Made by a program: the position numbers and the translations under genes. Below, in pieces: positions 1-7,111 of a stretch of DNA of 9,742 bases. Each line of letters begins with the position of its first letter. Position 1 is the stretch's first letter. Under the pieces are notes generated by a model. The model was not told where the DNA came from and did no database searches. It saw only the letters and a program-made list of their open reading frames with translations. The stretch comes from JBLHKE01 sp047619485 (GTDB lineage Bacteria; Verrucomicrobiota; Verrucomicrobiia; Verrucomicrobiales; DEV007): NCBI GenBank assembly GCA_047619485.1, contig JBLHKE010000267.1, positions 1 through 9,742 of the forward strand. The letters run 5' to 3'.

Positions 1-1
1 G

Positions 2-895
2 CTCTGCCTTGGTCTGGTGCTGAGCTCTTGTGGCGGAGGTGACGGTCAGGCCGGTGACGGCAGGCTCTTTGTCGTGGCGACGACTGGGATGGTCGGCGAC
101 ATGGTACAGGCCATTGGTGGTGATGAGGTAGATGTGAAAGTGCTGATGGGGGCGGGGATTGATCCCCACTCTTACAAGCCGGTGATGAAGGACACGACGG
201 CGATGGCGCGGGCGAAAATCGTCTTTTACTCCGGCTTGCTGTTGGAGGGAAAGATGGAGAGCAACTGGCAGTCGCACAGCTCCAAGTCACACGCGGTCGC
301 CAGCGTCTTGCCGGAGGAGCGACTAAAGGGTGATGAGCATCATCCCGATCCGCACGTCTGGGGGGATGTCGAACTCTGGGCGATGGGGATCGATGGGGTC
401 GTTGGTGCATTTGTGAAGCATGATCCAGATGGCGCTGAGGGCTATCTGGCGCGTGGCGAGGCATATCGGGAGCGCCTAGCTGAATTGCACCAGTGGGCGC
501 TCGAGCGCGCCAAGGGCGTGCCCGAGTCTAGTCGGGTGATGGTGACGAGCCATGATGCGTTCGAATATTTTGGTGCCGCCTACGGTTTCGAAGTGTTCGG
601 GCTACTGGGGATTTCGACGGTCGGTAGTCACGGCGCGCGTGATCGAGCGGCGCTTGGCGAGATTATCAAGGCGCGCAACGTGAAGATGATTTTTCCAGAG
701 AGCAGTGTGAACCCAACCTCGATCCAGAGCGTCGCTGAGGACACTGGGGTTGCTGTTTCGAAGATCGAGTTGTTCTCGGATGCGATGGGCGTGCTAGGAA
801 AAATGGAGGAGGTCAATGGCGAGAGCTATGACTTGGGAACCTACGAGGGAATGATCAAACACAACATGAACGCCCTCGTGGAGGGATTGAAGTAG
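2..895 (+). CDS. troA: Mn/Zn/Fe-type ABC transporter substrate-binding lipoprotein (TroA/YtgA family), 5' partial
   Basis: This is the extracytoplasmic metal-binding receptor that delivers a divalent cation to the importer encoded by the next three genes. The reading frame is open from the left edge, so the start lies outside the window. The first visible residues are the end of a lipoprotein signal with lipobox L-S-S-C and the acylated Cys at 29-31; the GTG at 17 lies inside that signal and is not a real start. Counting from that GTG as residue 1, the four expected cluster A-I metal ligands are visible: His51 (DPHSY), His113 (DPHVW), His179 (SHDAF) and Asp255 (FSDAMG). The stretches SHDAFEYF, GFEV and ELFSDAMG closely resemble Treponema TroA as I remember it. 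The loop before the second ligand has only a few His residues, unlike the long His-rich loop of ZnuA, so Mn, Zn or Fe all remain possible. The gene ends 4 bp before the ATPase gene. Confidence 0.93.
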   Translation, partial: LCLGLVLSSCGGGDGQAGDGRLFVVATTGMVGDMVQAIGGDEVDVKVLMGAGIDPHSYKPVMKDTTAMARAKIVFYSGLLLEGKMESNWQSHSSKSHAVASVLPEERLKGDEHHPDPHVWGDVELWAMGIDGVVGAFVKHDPDGAEGYLARGEAYRERLAELHQWALERAKGVPESSRVMVTSHDAFEYFGAAYGFEVFGLLGISTVGSHGARDRAALGEIIKARNVKMIFPESSVNPTSIQSVAEDTGVAVSKIELFSDAMGVLGKMEEVNGESYDLGTYEGMIKHNMNALVEGLK

Positions 896-899
896 CTCG

Positions 900-1691
900 A
901 TGGTAAACAACGACATCCCAGGTGGCGTCCCGGCGCTCGAGGCGCACGATCTTACTGTCGCCTATCACAAGCGTGCCGTCCTGTATGGGATCGACATCGC
1001 CGTGCCAGAGGGGAATCTTGTCGGGATTATCGGGCCGAACGGCGCGGGCAAATCGACTCTGATCAAAGCGATCATGGGGATCATCCCGAAGGCGAGTGGT
1101 TGGGTCAAAGTGTTTGGTGAGGATTTTGACGAGAACCCGAATCGCATCGGCTACGTCCCGCAGCGCGAGTCGGTCGACTGGGACTTCCCGGTGAACGTCA
1201 TGGATGTGGTGCTGATGGGGCGCTATGGGAAGCTTGGGCTGTTTAAGCGCCCGAGTAAACTCGATCGGGACAAGGCTTGCGAGTGCCTCGAACAGGTCGG
1301 GATGTTGCCATTCGCCAACCGGCAGATCGCCAACCTCAGTGGCGGACAGCAACAGCGGGTGTTCCTCGCGCGTGCGTTGGCCCAGGAGAGCGACCTCTAC
1401 CTGATGGACGAACCATTCGCTGGCGTAGACGCGGCGACTGAGGCCGCCATTGTGACCCTGCTGCAGGAGTTGCGCGCACGCGGCAAGACGGTGCTGGTGG
1501 TCCACCACGACCTATCGACGGCGCAGGAATATTTCGACATGCTGCTACTGCTCAACATGCGGGTGGTCGCATTCGGGGCGACGGAGGATGTTTACACCAT
1601 GGAGCTGTTGCAGAAGACCTACGGTGGTCGTTTGACCGTGCTGTCGGAGGTTGCCGAATCAGTGGGGAAGGGGCGTCGCAAGAAAAAATGA
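900..1691 (+). CDS. troB: metal ABC transporter ATP-binding protein (TroB/YtgB/MntB type)
   Basis: This is the cytoplasmic ATPase that powers the metal importer; 263 aa, usual for the family. All nucleotide-binding motifs are intact: A-loop Tyr22, Walker A GPNGAGKST at 45-53, Q-loop Gln88 (YVPQR), signature LSGGQQQR at 146-153, Walker B LYLMDE ending in catalytic Glu171, D-loop GVDA at about 175-178, and the switch His203 in VVHHD. The ESVDWDFPV stretch just after the Q-loop is typical of ATPases of Mn/Zn importers. The start ATG is 4 bp after the receptor gene stop. The only purine-rich stretch upstream (GGAGGG, about 14 nt away) is poorly spaced, so translation may depend on coupling. The 3' end overlaps the next gene by ATGA. 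The last residues are a basic tail (GKGRRKKK). Confidence 0.96.
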   Translation: MVNNDIPGGVPALEAHDLTVAYHKRAVLYGIDIAVPEGNLVGIIGPNGAGKSTLIKAIMGIIPKASGWVKVFGEDFDENPNRIGYVPQRESVDWDFPVNVMDVVLMGRYGKLGLFKRPSKLDRDKACECLEQVGMLPFANRQIANLSGGQQQRVFLARALAQESDLYLMDEPFAGVDAATEAAIVTLLQELRARGKTVLVVHHDLSTAQEYFDMLLLLNMRVVAFGATEDVYTMELLQKTYGGRLTVLSEVAESVGKGRRKKK

Positions 1692-3139
1692 AGCCGCGCG
1701 CGATTGTTTGGCTGCTAGTCCTAGGGTTCCTGCTCGTGGTGCCGGAGGCTGAGGCTGCGCGGGCAACGGATGTGGTCGAGACGGATTGGGGCGAGCAGGT
1801 GCGCGCATTCTTCAGCCTGCAATCGCCGGTGCCGACGATGCTCGGTGGCGCGCTACTACTCGGCTTGAGCTGCGGTTTGCTAGGTAGTTTTATCGTCGTG
1901 CGGCGCATGGCGCTGATGGGCGATACGCTGTCGCACGCGGTTCTTCCTGGGGTCGCGCTTGGGTTCATGTGGTCGATGAGCAAAAATCCGGTGGCGATGC
2001 TCGTCGGTGCGACTGCTGTCGGGCTCTTCGGGACGGTGGTGGTATCGTGGATCCTGCGCACCACGCGGATCAAGCAGGATGCCGCGCTGGGGATCGTGCT
2101 CGCCACTTTTTACGCCTTTGGGGTGTGCATGATCCGCATGATCCAAAACCGCAACACGGGCAACAGCGGTGGCTTGGATGGGATTTTCTTCGGCGATGCC
2201 GCCTCGCTGCGGCAGCAGGACGTCCTGCTGATGCTTGTGCTAACCGTGTTGACCGTGCTCTTGCTTGCGGCGCTCTACCGGCCTTTTCTCGTGATCAGTT
2301 TCGACCCGGGGTTTGCGCGTTCTGCTGGTTTGCCGGTGGCCTTGCTCGACCATGTGATGATGATGTTTTTGGCGTTCGCAATCGTGGTTGCGCTGCAGGC
2401 GGTCGGCGTCGTGCTGGTCTCCGCCTTGTTGATCACGCCTGCGGCAACTGCCTACCTGATGACGGATCGCTTGCACCGGATGCTATTAATTTCCGGGTTC
2501 ATCGGGATGTTTTCGGCGGCGCTCGGGGTGTTCCTTTCTTTTCTAGGTGGGAAGCTTCCCTCGGGGCCGTTCATGGTGCTGGCTGCGAGTTTCGTGTTCG
2601 CCACCGCCTACTTGTTCGCCCCGCGCCACGGCACTCTAACGCGTTGGTGGCGACGCAAGAATCGTTCGCGACAGATCCGCAACGAGAACACGCTGAAGGC
2701 GATTTATCGGGTGCTTGAGGATCGGGGATTCAAGGGTGAGGGCGTGACCTTGCAGGAGTTAGCTGAATTGCGACGCGACACCCTCGAGGTATCGCGCAGT
2801 CAGGTTCAGGCTTTGGTCAAAGCCGGGGCTGCGACCACTGGCGAGAATGGCAACGTTGCCTACCTGACGCCGGATGGGCAGCAGCGCGGGTGGGCGATCG
2901 TTCGCAACCACCGCCTGTGGGAACTCTACCTGACCAATCTTGCCGACTACGAACCCGATCACGTCCACGATGACGCGGAGAAGATCGAGCACATCCTCGG
3001 CGAGGATGCGGTGCGTGAGTTGGAGAAACTACTCGACTACCCAGAGACGGATCCACACGGGAAGCAGATTCCGAAGGTGCCGCGCAAGACGGTCGCGGTC
3101 GCGGGGCAGGCTGGCTATGGCGGAGGAGGGCGAGCATGA
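1688..3139 (+). CDS. troC: metal ABC transporter permease fused to a C-terminal DtxR/MntR-type repressor domain (YtgCR-like)
   Basis: A 483-aa two-part protein. Residues about 48-311 are an ABC-3 family permease with about eight hydrophobic segments and family motifs VVRRMALMGDTLSHAVLPG, RIKQDAALGI, SFDPGFARSAGL and LITPAATAYL. A strongly basic linker (about 313-331, many Arg/Lys) follows and, by the positive-inside rule, places the C-terminus in the cytoplasm. Residues about 333-395 look like a winged helix (LKAIYRVLED, then LTPDGQQRG) and 401-462 like the DtxR dimerisation/metal domain (RNHRLWE, VHDDAEKIEH, PHGKQIP). Compared with DtxR from memory, metal-ligand positions are kept at His408, Glu412, His427, Glu434 and His435, with Glu431 where DtxR has Cys102. 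There is no SH3-like third domain. In Chlamydia, YtgCR has this fusion and is reported to be processed to release the repressor YtgR; whether that happens here is inference. A signal-peptide-like segment (5-24) is an unusual N-terminal addition. Both gene ends overlap neighbours by ATGA. Confidence 0.92.
   Translation: MKPRAIVWLLVLGFLLVVPEAEAARATDVVETDWGEQVRAFFSLQSPVPTMLGGALLLGLSCGLLGSFIVVRRMALMGDTLSHAVLPGVALGFMWSMSKNPVAMLVGATAVGLFGTVVVSWILRTTRIKQDAALGIVLATFYAFGVCMIRMIQNRNTGNSGGLDGIFFGDAASLRQQDVLLMLVLTVLTVLLLAALYRPFLVISFDPGFARSAGLPVALLDHVMMMFLAFAIVVALQAVGVVLVSALLITPAATAYLMTDRLHRMLLISGFIGMFSAALGVFLSFLGGKLPSGPFMVLAASFVFATAYLFAPRHGTLTRWWRRKNRSRQIRNENTLKAIYRVLEDRGFKGEGVTLQELAELRRDTLEVSRSQVQALVKAGAATTGENGNVAYLTPDGQQRGWAIVRNHRLWELYLTNLADYEPDHVHDDAEKIEHILGEDAVRELEKLLDYPETDPHGKQIPKVPRKTVAVAGQAGYGGGGRA
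3122..3130 (+). promoter_or_regulatory. strong Shine-Dalgarno for the second permease gene
   Basis: The purine run GGAGGAGGG lies 5 nt before the ATG at 3136, inside the last codons of the fused permease-repressor gene. It is the best ribosome binding site in this operon; the upstream genes have weak or badly spaced ones. It supports the ATGA-overlap start and suggests the second permease can be initiated independently of coupling. Confidence 0.75.
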
Positions 3140-4116
3140 GTGCGATCCTCGCGACCGCTACCCACGACTCGTGGCTAGTCCAATGGGGGGAGCTGTGGGC
3201 GGATCCGACGATTCCACTGCTGATCATGGCGATGAGTTTTTTCGTCGCGACGTCCTGTGCACTGGTCGGGAATTACTTGGTGCTGCGGCGGATCTCTCTG
3301 GTGGGCGATGCGATCAGTCACAGCGTGCTTCCGGGGATCGTGATCGCCTTCATGATTTCCTCCAGCCGGGCCTCGTGGCCGATGTTCGTAGGCGCGCTGA
3401 TCGCAGGTCTCATCACGACCTCGGTGATCGAGCTCATCCATGGTCGCAGCCGGGTGAAACAGGATGCGGCGATCGGGATCACTTTCTCCACCATGTTCGC
3501 CATCGGCGTGATCCTAGTATCGGCATTCGCTGGGCACATCGATCTGGATCTGGACTGCGTCCTCTATGGGAAACTTGAGGCGGTGCCGGCTGGGGCGATG
3601 AGTGATGTTTTCGGTTGGCAGGTGCCGCGGAGAATTCTGGTGATGGGAATTGTCACCTTCGGCGTGGCGGCGCTGGTGCTTCTCTTCTACAAGGAACTAC
3701 TCGTGAGTTCCTTCGACCCGGGGCTGGCGGCTTCGCTGGGATTGAATCCGGGGCTGGTGCACTACCTGCTGATGTGTGTGCTATCGATCGTGGTGGTCAG
3801 CGCCTTCGAGGCAGTTGGTGCCGTCTTGGTGATCGCGATGCTGATCCTGCCAGCCTCGACCGCCTACCTGCTCACCGATCGGCTCTGGCTGATGATGGTG
3901 CTATCGGTCGTTCACGGCTTGGTCAGTTCGGTCGGCGGGATCCATTTGTCGTATGTGCTCGAGATCCCGGCGGCTGCCGCGATGGTGGTGATCGGTGGTG
4001 TGATCTTTGTCGCCGTGTGGTTCCTGAGTCCGGGACAAGGATTGATCTCCCGTTGGAGGCAGCGCGGCCGCGAGCTGGAAATTCCTGCTGAAATCTTGGA
4101 CGCGCAGGAGAACTAG
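3136..4116 (+). CDS. troD: metal ABC transporter permease (TroD/YtgD type)
   Basis: This is the second integral membrane subunit of the importer, 326 aa, with no fused domain. It matches the permease half of the preceding gene along its length: LVLRRISLVGDAISHSVLPG, RVKQDAAIGI, SFDPGLAASLGL and LILPASTAYLLTDR occupy equivalent positions. The two probably form a heterodimeric channel with two copies of the ATPase underneath. About eight hydrophobic segments run from residue 28 to 312, followed by a basic then acidic cytoplasmic tail. Unlike its partner it has no signal-peptide-like start. It begins within ATGA of the upstream gene behind a strong Shine-Dalgarno. Its stop TAG (4114-4116) overlaps the stop of the converging cytochrome gene, so there is no intergenic terminator. 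Confidence 0.95.
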   Translation: MSAILATATHDSWLVQWGELWADPTIPLLIMAMSFFVATSCALVGNYLVLRRISLVGDAISHSVLPGIVIAFMISSSRASWPMFVGALIAGLITTSVIELIHGRSRVKQDAAIGITFSTMFAIGVILVSAFAGHIDLDLDCVLYGKLEAVPAGAMSDVFGWQVPRRILVMGIVTFGVAALVLLFYKELLVSSFDPGLAASLGLNPGLVHYLLMCVLSIVVVSAFEAVGAVLVIAMLILPASTAYLLTDRLWLMMVLSVVHGLVSSVGGIHLSYVLEIPAAAAMVVIGGVIFVAVWFLSPGQGLISRWRQRGRELEIPAEILDAQEN

Positions 4117-4907
4117 TGTTGGATCGCTTTTAAAAACGCGGCGAGGTCAGCGATTTGCTGGGCTGTCATCAACTCTCCGAACGCTGGCATCAGCGAGAAA
4201 GCCTGAGGTTTGCGTGAGACGACGAGGCGCTTGTTGATCTCGTGAAGCTGGCCACCAGAATCTTTGATGGTGATCGTTTTCTCTGAATCCGCAATGACGA
4301 ACCCAAGGTGGGGGGTGCCGTCCTTGGTGGTGACGATCGTCGTCTCGAACCCCTTGGCGAGTGAGGCGTCTGGTGCGACTAGGGACTCGATCAATTTCTC
4401 GGTCGTCACCTGCTTGCCTAGCTTTGCCAGATCCGGGCCAACCTTGGCACCCCGGCCGGCGAGAGCATGGCAGCTAGTGCACGTCCCGCGGGCGAACATA
4501 TTCCTGCCCCTCGACGCACTACCCTTAAGATCCACTTTTAGGCTTCCTGCTGCGGTTCTCGGTGCGTCGTGGTGAATGTGCACCTGAACGTTCTGATCAC
4601 CGGAAGCTGTCACCCGGAGTTTGCCGACAAGCTTGGTGAACCGAATTGCGTCGATTTTAAACGGTTTCTCCATCAGCTTCGCGGTCAGTTCGAGGCGTTT
4701 CTCTTTGTCGTCCTCAAGGAATAATTGCTGCCACTCGACTTGCGCGGGATCCCCCTCGATCGCGACCCGAAGGTGTTTGGCGTCTCCGACCTCCAATGCG
4801 AACTCCACCTCGCCCGAGTGGATCGGACCGCTCGAGAATCTCGGCGCATCTTCCCCACGACAGGTTGCGAGCGTAAACAAAATTGAGAACAGCACTCGGA
4901 ATGTCAT
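4113..4907 (-). CDS. secreted monoheme c-type cytochrome, Pirellula/Verrucomicrobium-type heme-binding domain
   Basis: A 264-aa exported protein of unknown physiological role. The N-terminus is a short hydrophobic signal (MTFRVLFSILFTLATC). L-A-T-C could be an imperfect lipobox, so lipoprotein or soluble periplasmic forms are both possible. Residues about 25-115 are a strand-rich region that I do not recognise, ending in a His-rich patch (HIHHD). From about 130 the protein follows the small cytochrome domain common in Planctomycetes and Verrucomicrobia: heme c motif CTSCH at 143-147, then VGPDL, VTTKDGTPHLG, and SLMPAFGELM where Met240 is the likely distal heme ligand. The domain usually serves in electron transfer or is attached to secreted enzymes; here it stands almost alone. 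I chose the ATG at 4907, which overlaps the aroD stop by ATGA and starts directly at the signal peptide. An ATG at 4943 would add 12 charged residues before the signal. Confidence 0.85.
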   Translation of the reverse strand: MTFRVLFSILFTLATCRGEDAPRFSSGPIHSGEVEFALEVGDAKHLRVAIEGDPAQVEWQQLFLEDDKEKRLELTAKLMEKPFKIDAIRFTKLVGKLRVTASGDQNVQVHIHHDAPRTAAGSLKVDLKGSASRGRNMFARGTCTSCHALAGRGAKVGPDLAKLGKQVTTEKLIESLVAPDASLAKGFETTIVTTKDGTPHLGFVIADSEKTITIKDSGGQLHEINKRLVVSRKPQAFSLMPAFGELMTAQQIADLAAFLKAIQH

Positions 4908-5587
4908 CCTGCGATCAGTTCTTTGAGGATTTCGGCAGGGCACTGGCCTGGCGCGTTCGCCTCGGTCAGGTAGCCATAGTTGAGGATCGACCCGCTCTTG
5001 GCGGCCAGCAGGCGCGAGGCCTTCCCGAGTGATCCCATCCCCATTACGCTGAGCGGGATCCTGGTTTCCTTCTCGAGAACCGAGACCAGGCGGATGATGT
5101 CGTCTTGCGAATGCAGGCGTGCCGCGAGCTTTACAATATCGGCTCCGGCGGCGATGCCCTGCTCGATCTTTTCCTCGAGCAATGTTGTCTCTGGGAGCTT
5201 GTCGAAATCGTGAAATGACGCGATCACTAGTGGCTTTCCCGCCTTGGCTGCGGCAACGACTTCTGCGAGTTCCTCCAGCGATTGGATCTCGATGTCGATC
5301 GCCCAGGCTACCTCGAGATAGCGCTGGTAGAGGGTGGCTCTGGTCGCCGCGTCCAGCTCACCTTCTCCGCCCTCCTGCGAGTGCCGGACAGTGATGATCG
5401 ACGGGGCATGGGCGCGCAAAATAGCCGATTCGGCGGCCGGCAGTAGGTTGCTGCTGCTGAGTGAGTCGAGCCGGAATTCTAAGCAATCACAAGCAAGTTG
5501 AATATCGCACTGATCTAGCTTAGCTAAATCACCTGCCGTCGAGACGGTCGCTATGACAAGTGGCTGTGAATCATTTTTTCGCATCAT
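4904..5587 (-). CDS. aroD: type I 3-dehydroquinate dehydratase
   Basis: This enzyme dehydrates 3-dehydroquinate to 3-dehydroshikimate (EC 4.2.1.10), the third step of the shikimate pathway, in the cytoplasm through a Schiff-base lysine. The 227-aa length fits the type I family. Visible family features are ELEFRLD-like CLEFRLD at 35-41, VRHSQEGG at 67-74, ASFHDF with catalytic His126, ADIVKLA with the Schiff-base Lys153, MGSLGKASR at 184-192 for substrate carboxylate binding, and APGQ at 212-215 near the C-terminus. The reading frame extends upstream to a TTG at 5626, but the ATG at 5587 leads directly into the family start region and has a modest AGAGA purine stretch before it; the adjacent ATG at 5584 is equally possible. 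The 3' end overlaps the cytochrome gene by ATGA. The gene is divergent from the sugar transferase gene. Confidence 0.93.
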   Translation of the reverse strand: MMRKNDSQPLVIATVSTAGDLAKLDQCDIQLACDCLEFRLDSLSSSNLLPAAESAILRAHAPSIITVRHSQEGGEGELDAATRATLYQRYLEVAWAIDIEIQSLEELAEVVAAAKAGKPLVIASFHDFDKLPETTLLEEKIEQGIAAGADIVKLAARLHSQDDIIRLVSVLEKETRIPLSVMGMGSLGKASRLLAAKSGSILNYGYLTEANAPGQCPAEILKELIAG

Positions 5588-5665
5588 GTATTCTCTGTAG
5601 GCGCTTTTCAATAGTAGTATCTCCAATTTGAACTCGATCCACCCATTCCGCGAGACTGAATTTTC
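5588..5665. promoter_or_regulatory. divergent intergenic region between aroD and the sugar transferase gene
   Basis: This 78-bp gap separates two divergently transcribed genes, so it should hold or border both promoters. I see no confident -35/-10 pair or operator. TAGTAT-like hexamers occur on both strands near 5613-5620 but match the bacterial -10 consensus only partly. No good Shine-Dalgarno precedes the sugar transferase ATG at 5666. Confidence 0.4.
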
Positions 5666-7063
5666 ATGCTAGGTCGCAAGCAAGAAATCAACCTGCAACT
5701 GAGCCAGATTCTCGACAGTTGCTTACTGGTAGTGGCCTTTTACGTAAGCCACTCGATCGCTAGCGCTCTACGCCTGAATATCGGCTGGCTCGGCGGTGGT
5801 GACATCCCGGCGCTGCGGGAATTTTTCTGGTTGATGTCGATCATCGTGCCGTTCACTCCCATCATCCTCGAGTTCCAAGGTTACTACGACAGCCCTCTGC
5901 TAAAATCGCGATGGCGCAGCATCCGCCAACTTGGCCGCGCGCTGTTGATCCTCGCAGTGGTAATCGGTTGCTGCACTCTCTTCTTCAAATGGCAGGCACC
6001 GAGCCGGATGGCGCTGATCCTCCTTGTGGTGACCGGCGGCGGCTTACTCTCCGCCAAGGAGAATTTCATCCGCGCCTATCTCAAGCGCCGTGCCCTCGCT
6101 GAGGGGATCCGTGAAAAGCTCATCTTCGCCGGTGAGCCCGATGACATCGAAATGATGCTGAACGATATCTCGGATGATGCAATGTCCCAGATCGAAATTT
6201 CCGCGAAGATCGATCTGTCGACCCAGTCCGTCGAGGATCTCGTTGATGCGCTTCACGAACATGCGGTGGAGCGGGTGATTTTTGCAGCCGGACATGTGCA
6301 TTTTGGCAAAGTCCAAGAGGCGATCAGCGCCTGTGAAATGGAGGGCGTGGAGGCGTGGTTGTCGACCCATTTCATCAAGACGGTGATCGCGCGACCGACC
6401 TTCGATGTCTACGGCGGGCGACTGATGATGGTGTTCAGCTCGACTCCTGGGGTTTCTTGGGCGCTGCTGATCAAGAACATGTTCGATCGGGTCGGTGCGC
6501 TCATTTCGTTGATCTTCGCCATCCCGGTGCTGCTCATCTCCTACATCGGGATTCGGATGGCATCACCTGGACCGGTGGTCTTCAAGCAGCAGCGGGGCGG
6601 GAAGAACGGGAAGCCTTTTACCATGTATAAGTTGCGCACAATGGATCTCGACGCGGAGGATCAGCGTGAGGCGCTGGCGGAGGACAACCAGATGAGCGGT
6701 CCGGTGTTCAAGGTCGAGAGGGATCCGCGGGTTTTTAAGTTTGGCAGCCTGCTGCGCAAGATGAGCGTCGATGAGTTGCCGCAGCTGGTGAACGTGCTCC
6801 TAGGCGATATGAGCCTCGTTGGGCCGCGCCCGCTGCCGACCTACGAGATCGAGAAGATCGAGCACTCGGCGCAGCGTCGGCGGATGAGCGTGAAGCCAGG
6901 ACTGACTTGTATATGGCAGGCCGGCGGGCGCAACAAGATTACCAGTTTCGAAGAGTGGGTCGCGATGGATCTCGATTACATCGACAACTGGTCGCTGTGG
7001 CTCGATTTCAAGATTTTGTTAAAGACGATTCCTGCAGTGCTCTTCAGCAAAGGGGCGAAGTAG
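5666..7063 (+). CDS. polyprenyl-phosphate sugar-1-phosphate transferase (exopolysaccharide priming enzyme)
   Basis: This membrane enzyme transfers a sugar-1-phosphate from a nucleotide sugar to undecaprenyl phosphate and so starts a repeat unit of exopolysaccharide, capsule or O-antigen. At 465 aa it has the long architecture of the WbaP/WcaJ type. Hydrophobic segments lie at about 14-35, 52-69, 90-107 and 115-130. A soluble region at about 150-245 corresponds to the CoA-binding-like/Rossmann insert. The helix at about 273-298 is followed by the bacterial sugar transferase domain. That domain shows ASPGPVVFKQQR at 299-310, KLRTM at 322-326, the catalytic Asp-Glu pair in SVDELPQL (369-370), SLVGPRPLP at 383-391, PGLT at 411-414 and WQAGGRN at 417-423. 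The sugar specificity cannot be read from the sequence. No other polysaccharide gene is visible beside it. A sulfatase gene follows after 48 bp on the same strand. Confidence 0.93.
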   Translation: MLGRKQEINLQLSQILDSCLLVVAFYVSHSIASALRLNIGWLGGGDIPALREFFWLMSIIVPFTPIILEFQGYYDSPLLKSRWRSIRQLGRALLILAVVIGCCTLFFKWQAPSRMALILLVVTGGGLLSAKENFIRAYLKRRALAEGIREKLIFAGEPDDIEMMLNDISDDAMSQIEISAKIDLSTQSVEDLVDALHEHAVERVIFAAGHVHFGKVQEAISACEMEGVEAWLSTHFIKTVIARPTFDVYGGRLMMVFSSTPGVSWALLIKNMFDRVGALISLIFAIPVLLISYIGIRMASPGPVVFKQQRGGKNGKPFTMYKLRTMDLDAEDQREALAEDNQMSGPVFKVERDPRVFKFGSLLRKMSVDELPQLVNVLLGDMSLVGPRPLPTYEIEKIEHSAQRRRMSVKPGLTCIWQAGGRNKITSFEEWVAMDLDYIDNWSLWLDFKILLKTIPAVLFSKGAK

Positions 7064-7111
7064 CACCTATCTTTGGCTTGTCGATCAGCGGCCACTATCG
7101 GAAGCTTTAGC

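Noticed and set aside
855..1508. 217-aa open frame on the - strand opposite the ATPase gene
   Set aside because: It lies wholly antisense to a gene with every ABC motif intact, and its translation shows no family features.
1969..2718. 249-aa open frame on the + strand within the permease-repressor gene
   Set aside because: It is an alternative-frame shadow of a strongly supported membrane protein; the product is Arg/Cys-rich without domains.
4126..4139. CGCTTTTAAAAACG palindrome-like stretch near the convergent stops
   Set aside because: It is short, AT-cored and imperfect, and lies inside the cytochrome coding sequence; not enough for a terminator call.
4113..4943. Longer cytochrome start at the ATG at 4943
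   Set aside because: It would put 12 polar and basic residues before the signal peptide and overlap aroD by 40 bp; the ATG at 4907 gives an ATGA junction and a clean signal.
4904..5626. aroD start at the TTG at 5626
   Set aside because: It is a rare start codon adding 13 residues not expected in the family; ATG at 5587 or 5584 fits better, although the choice is not certain.
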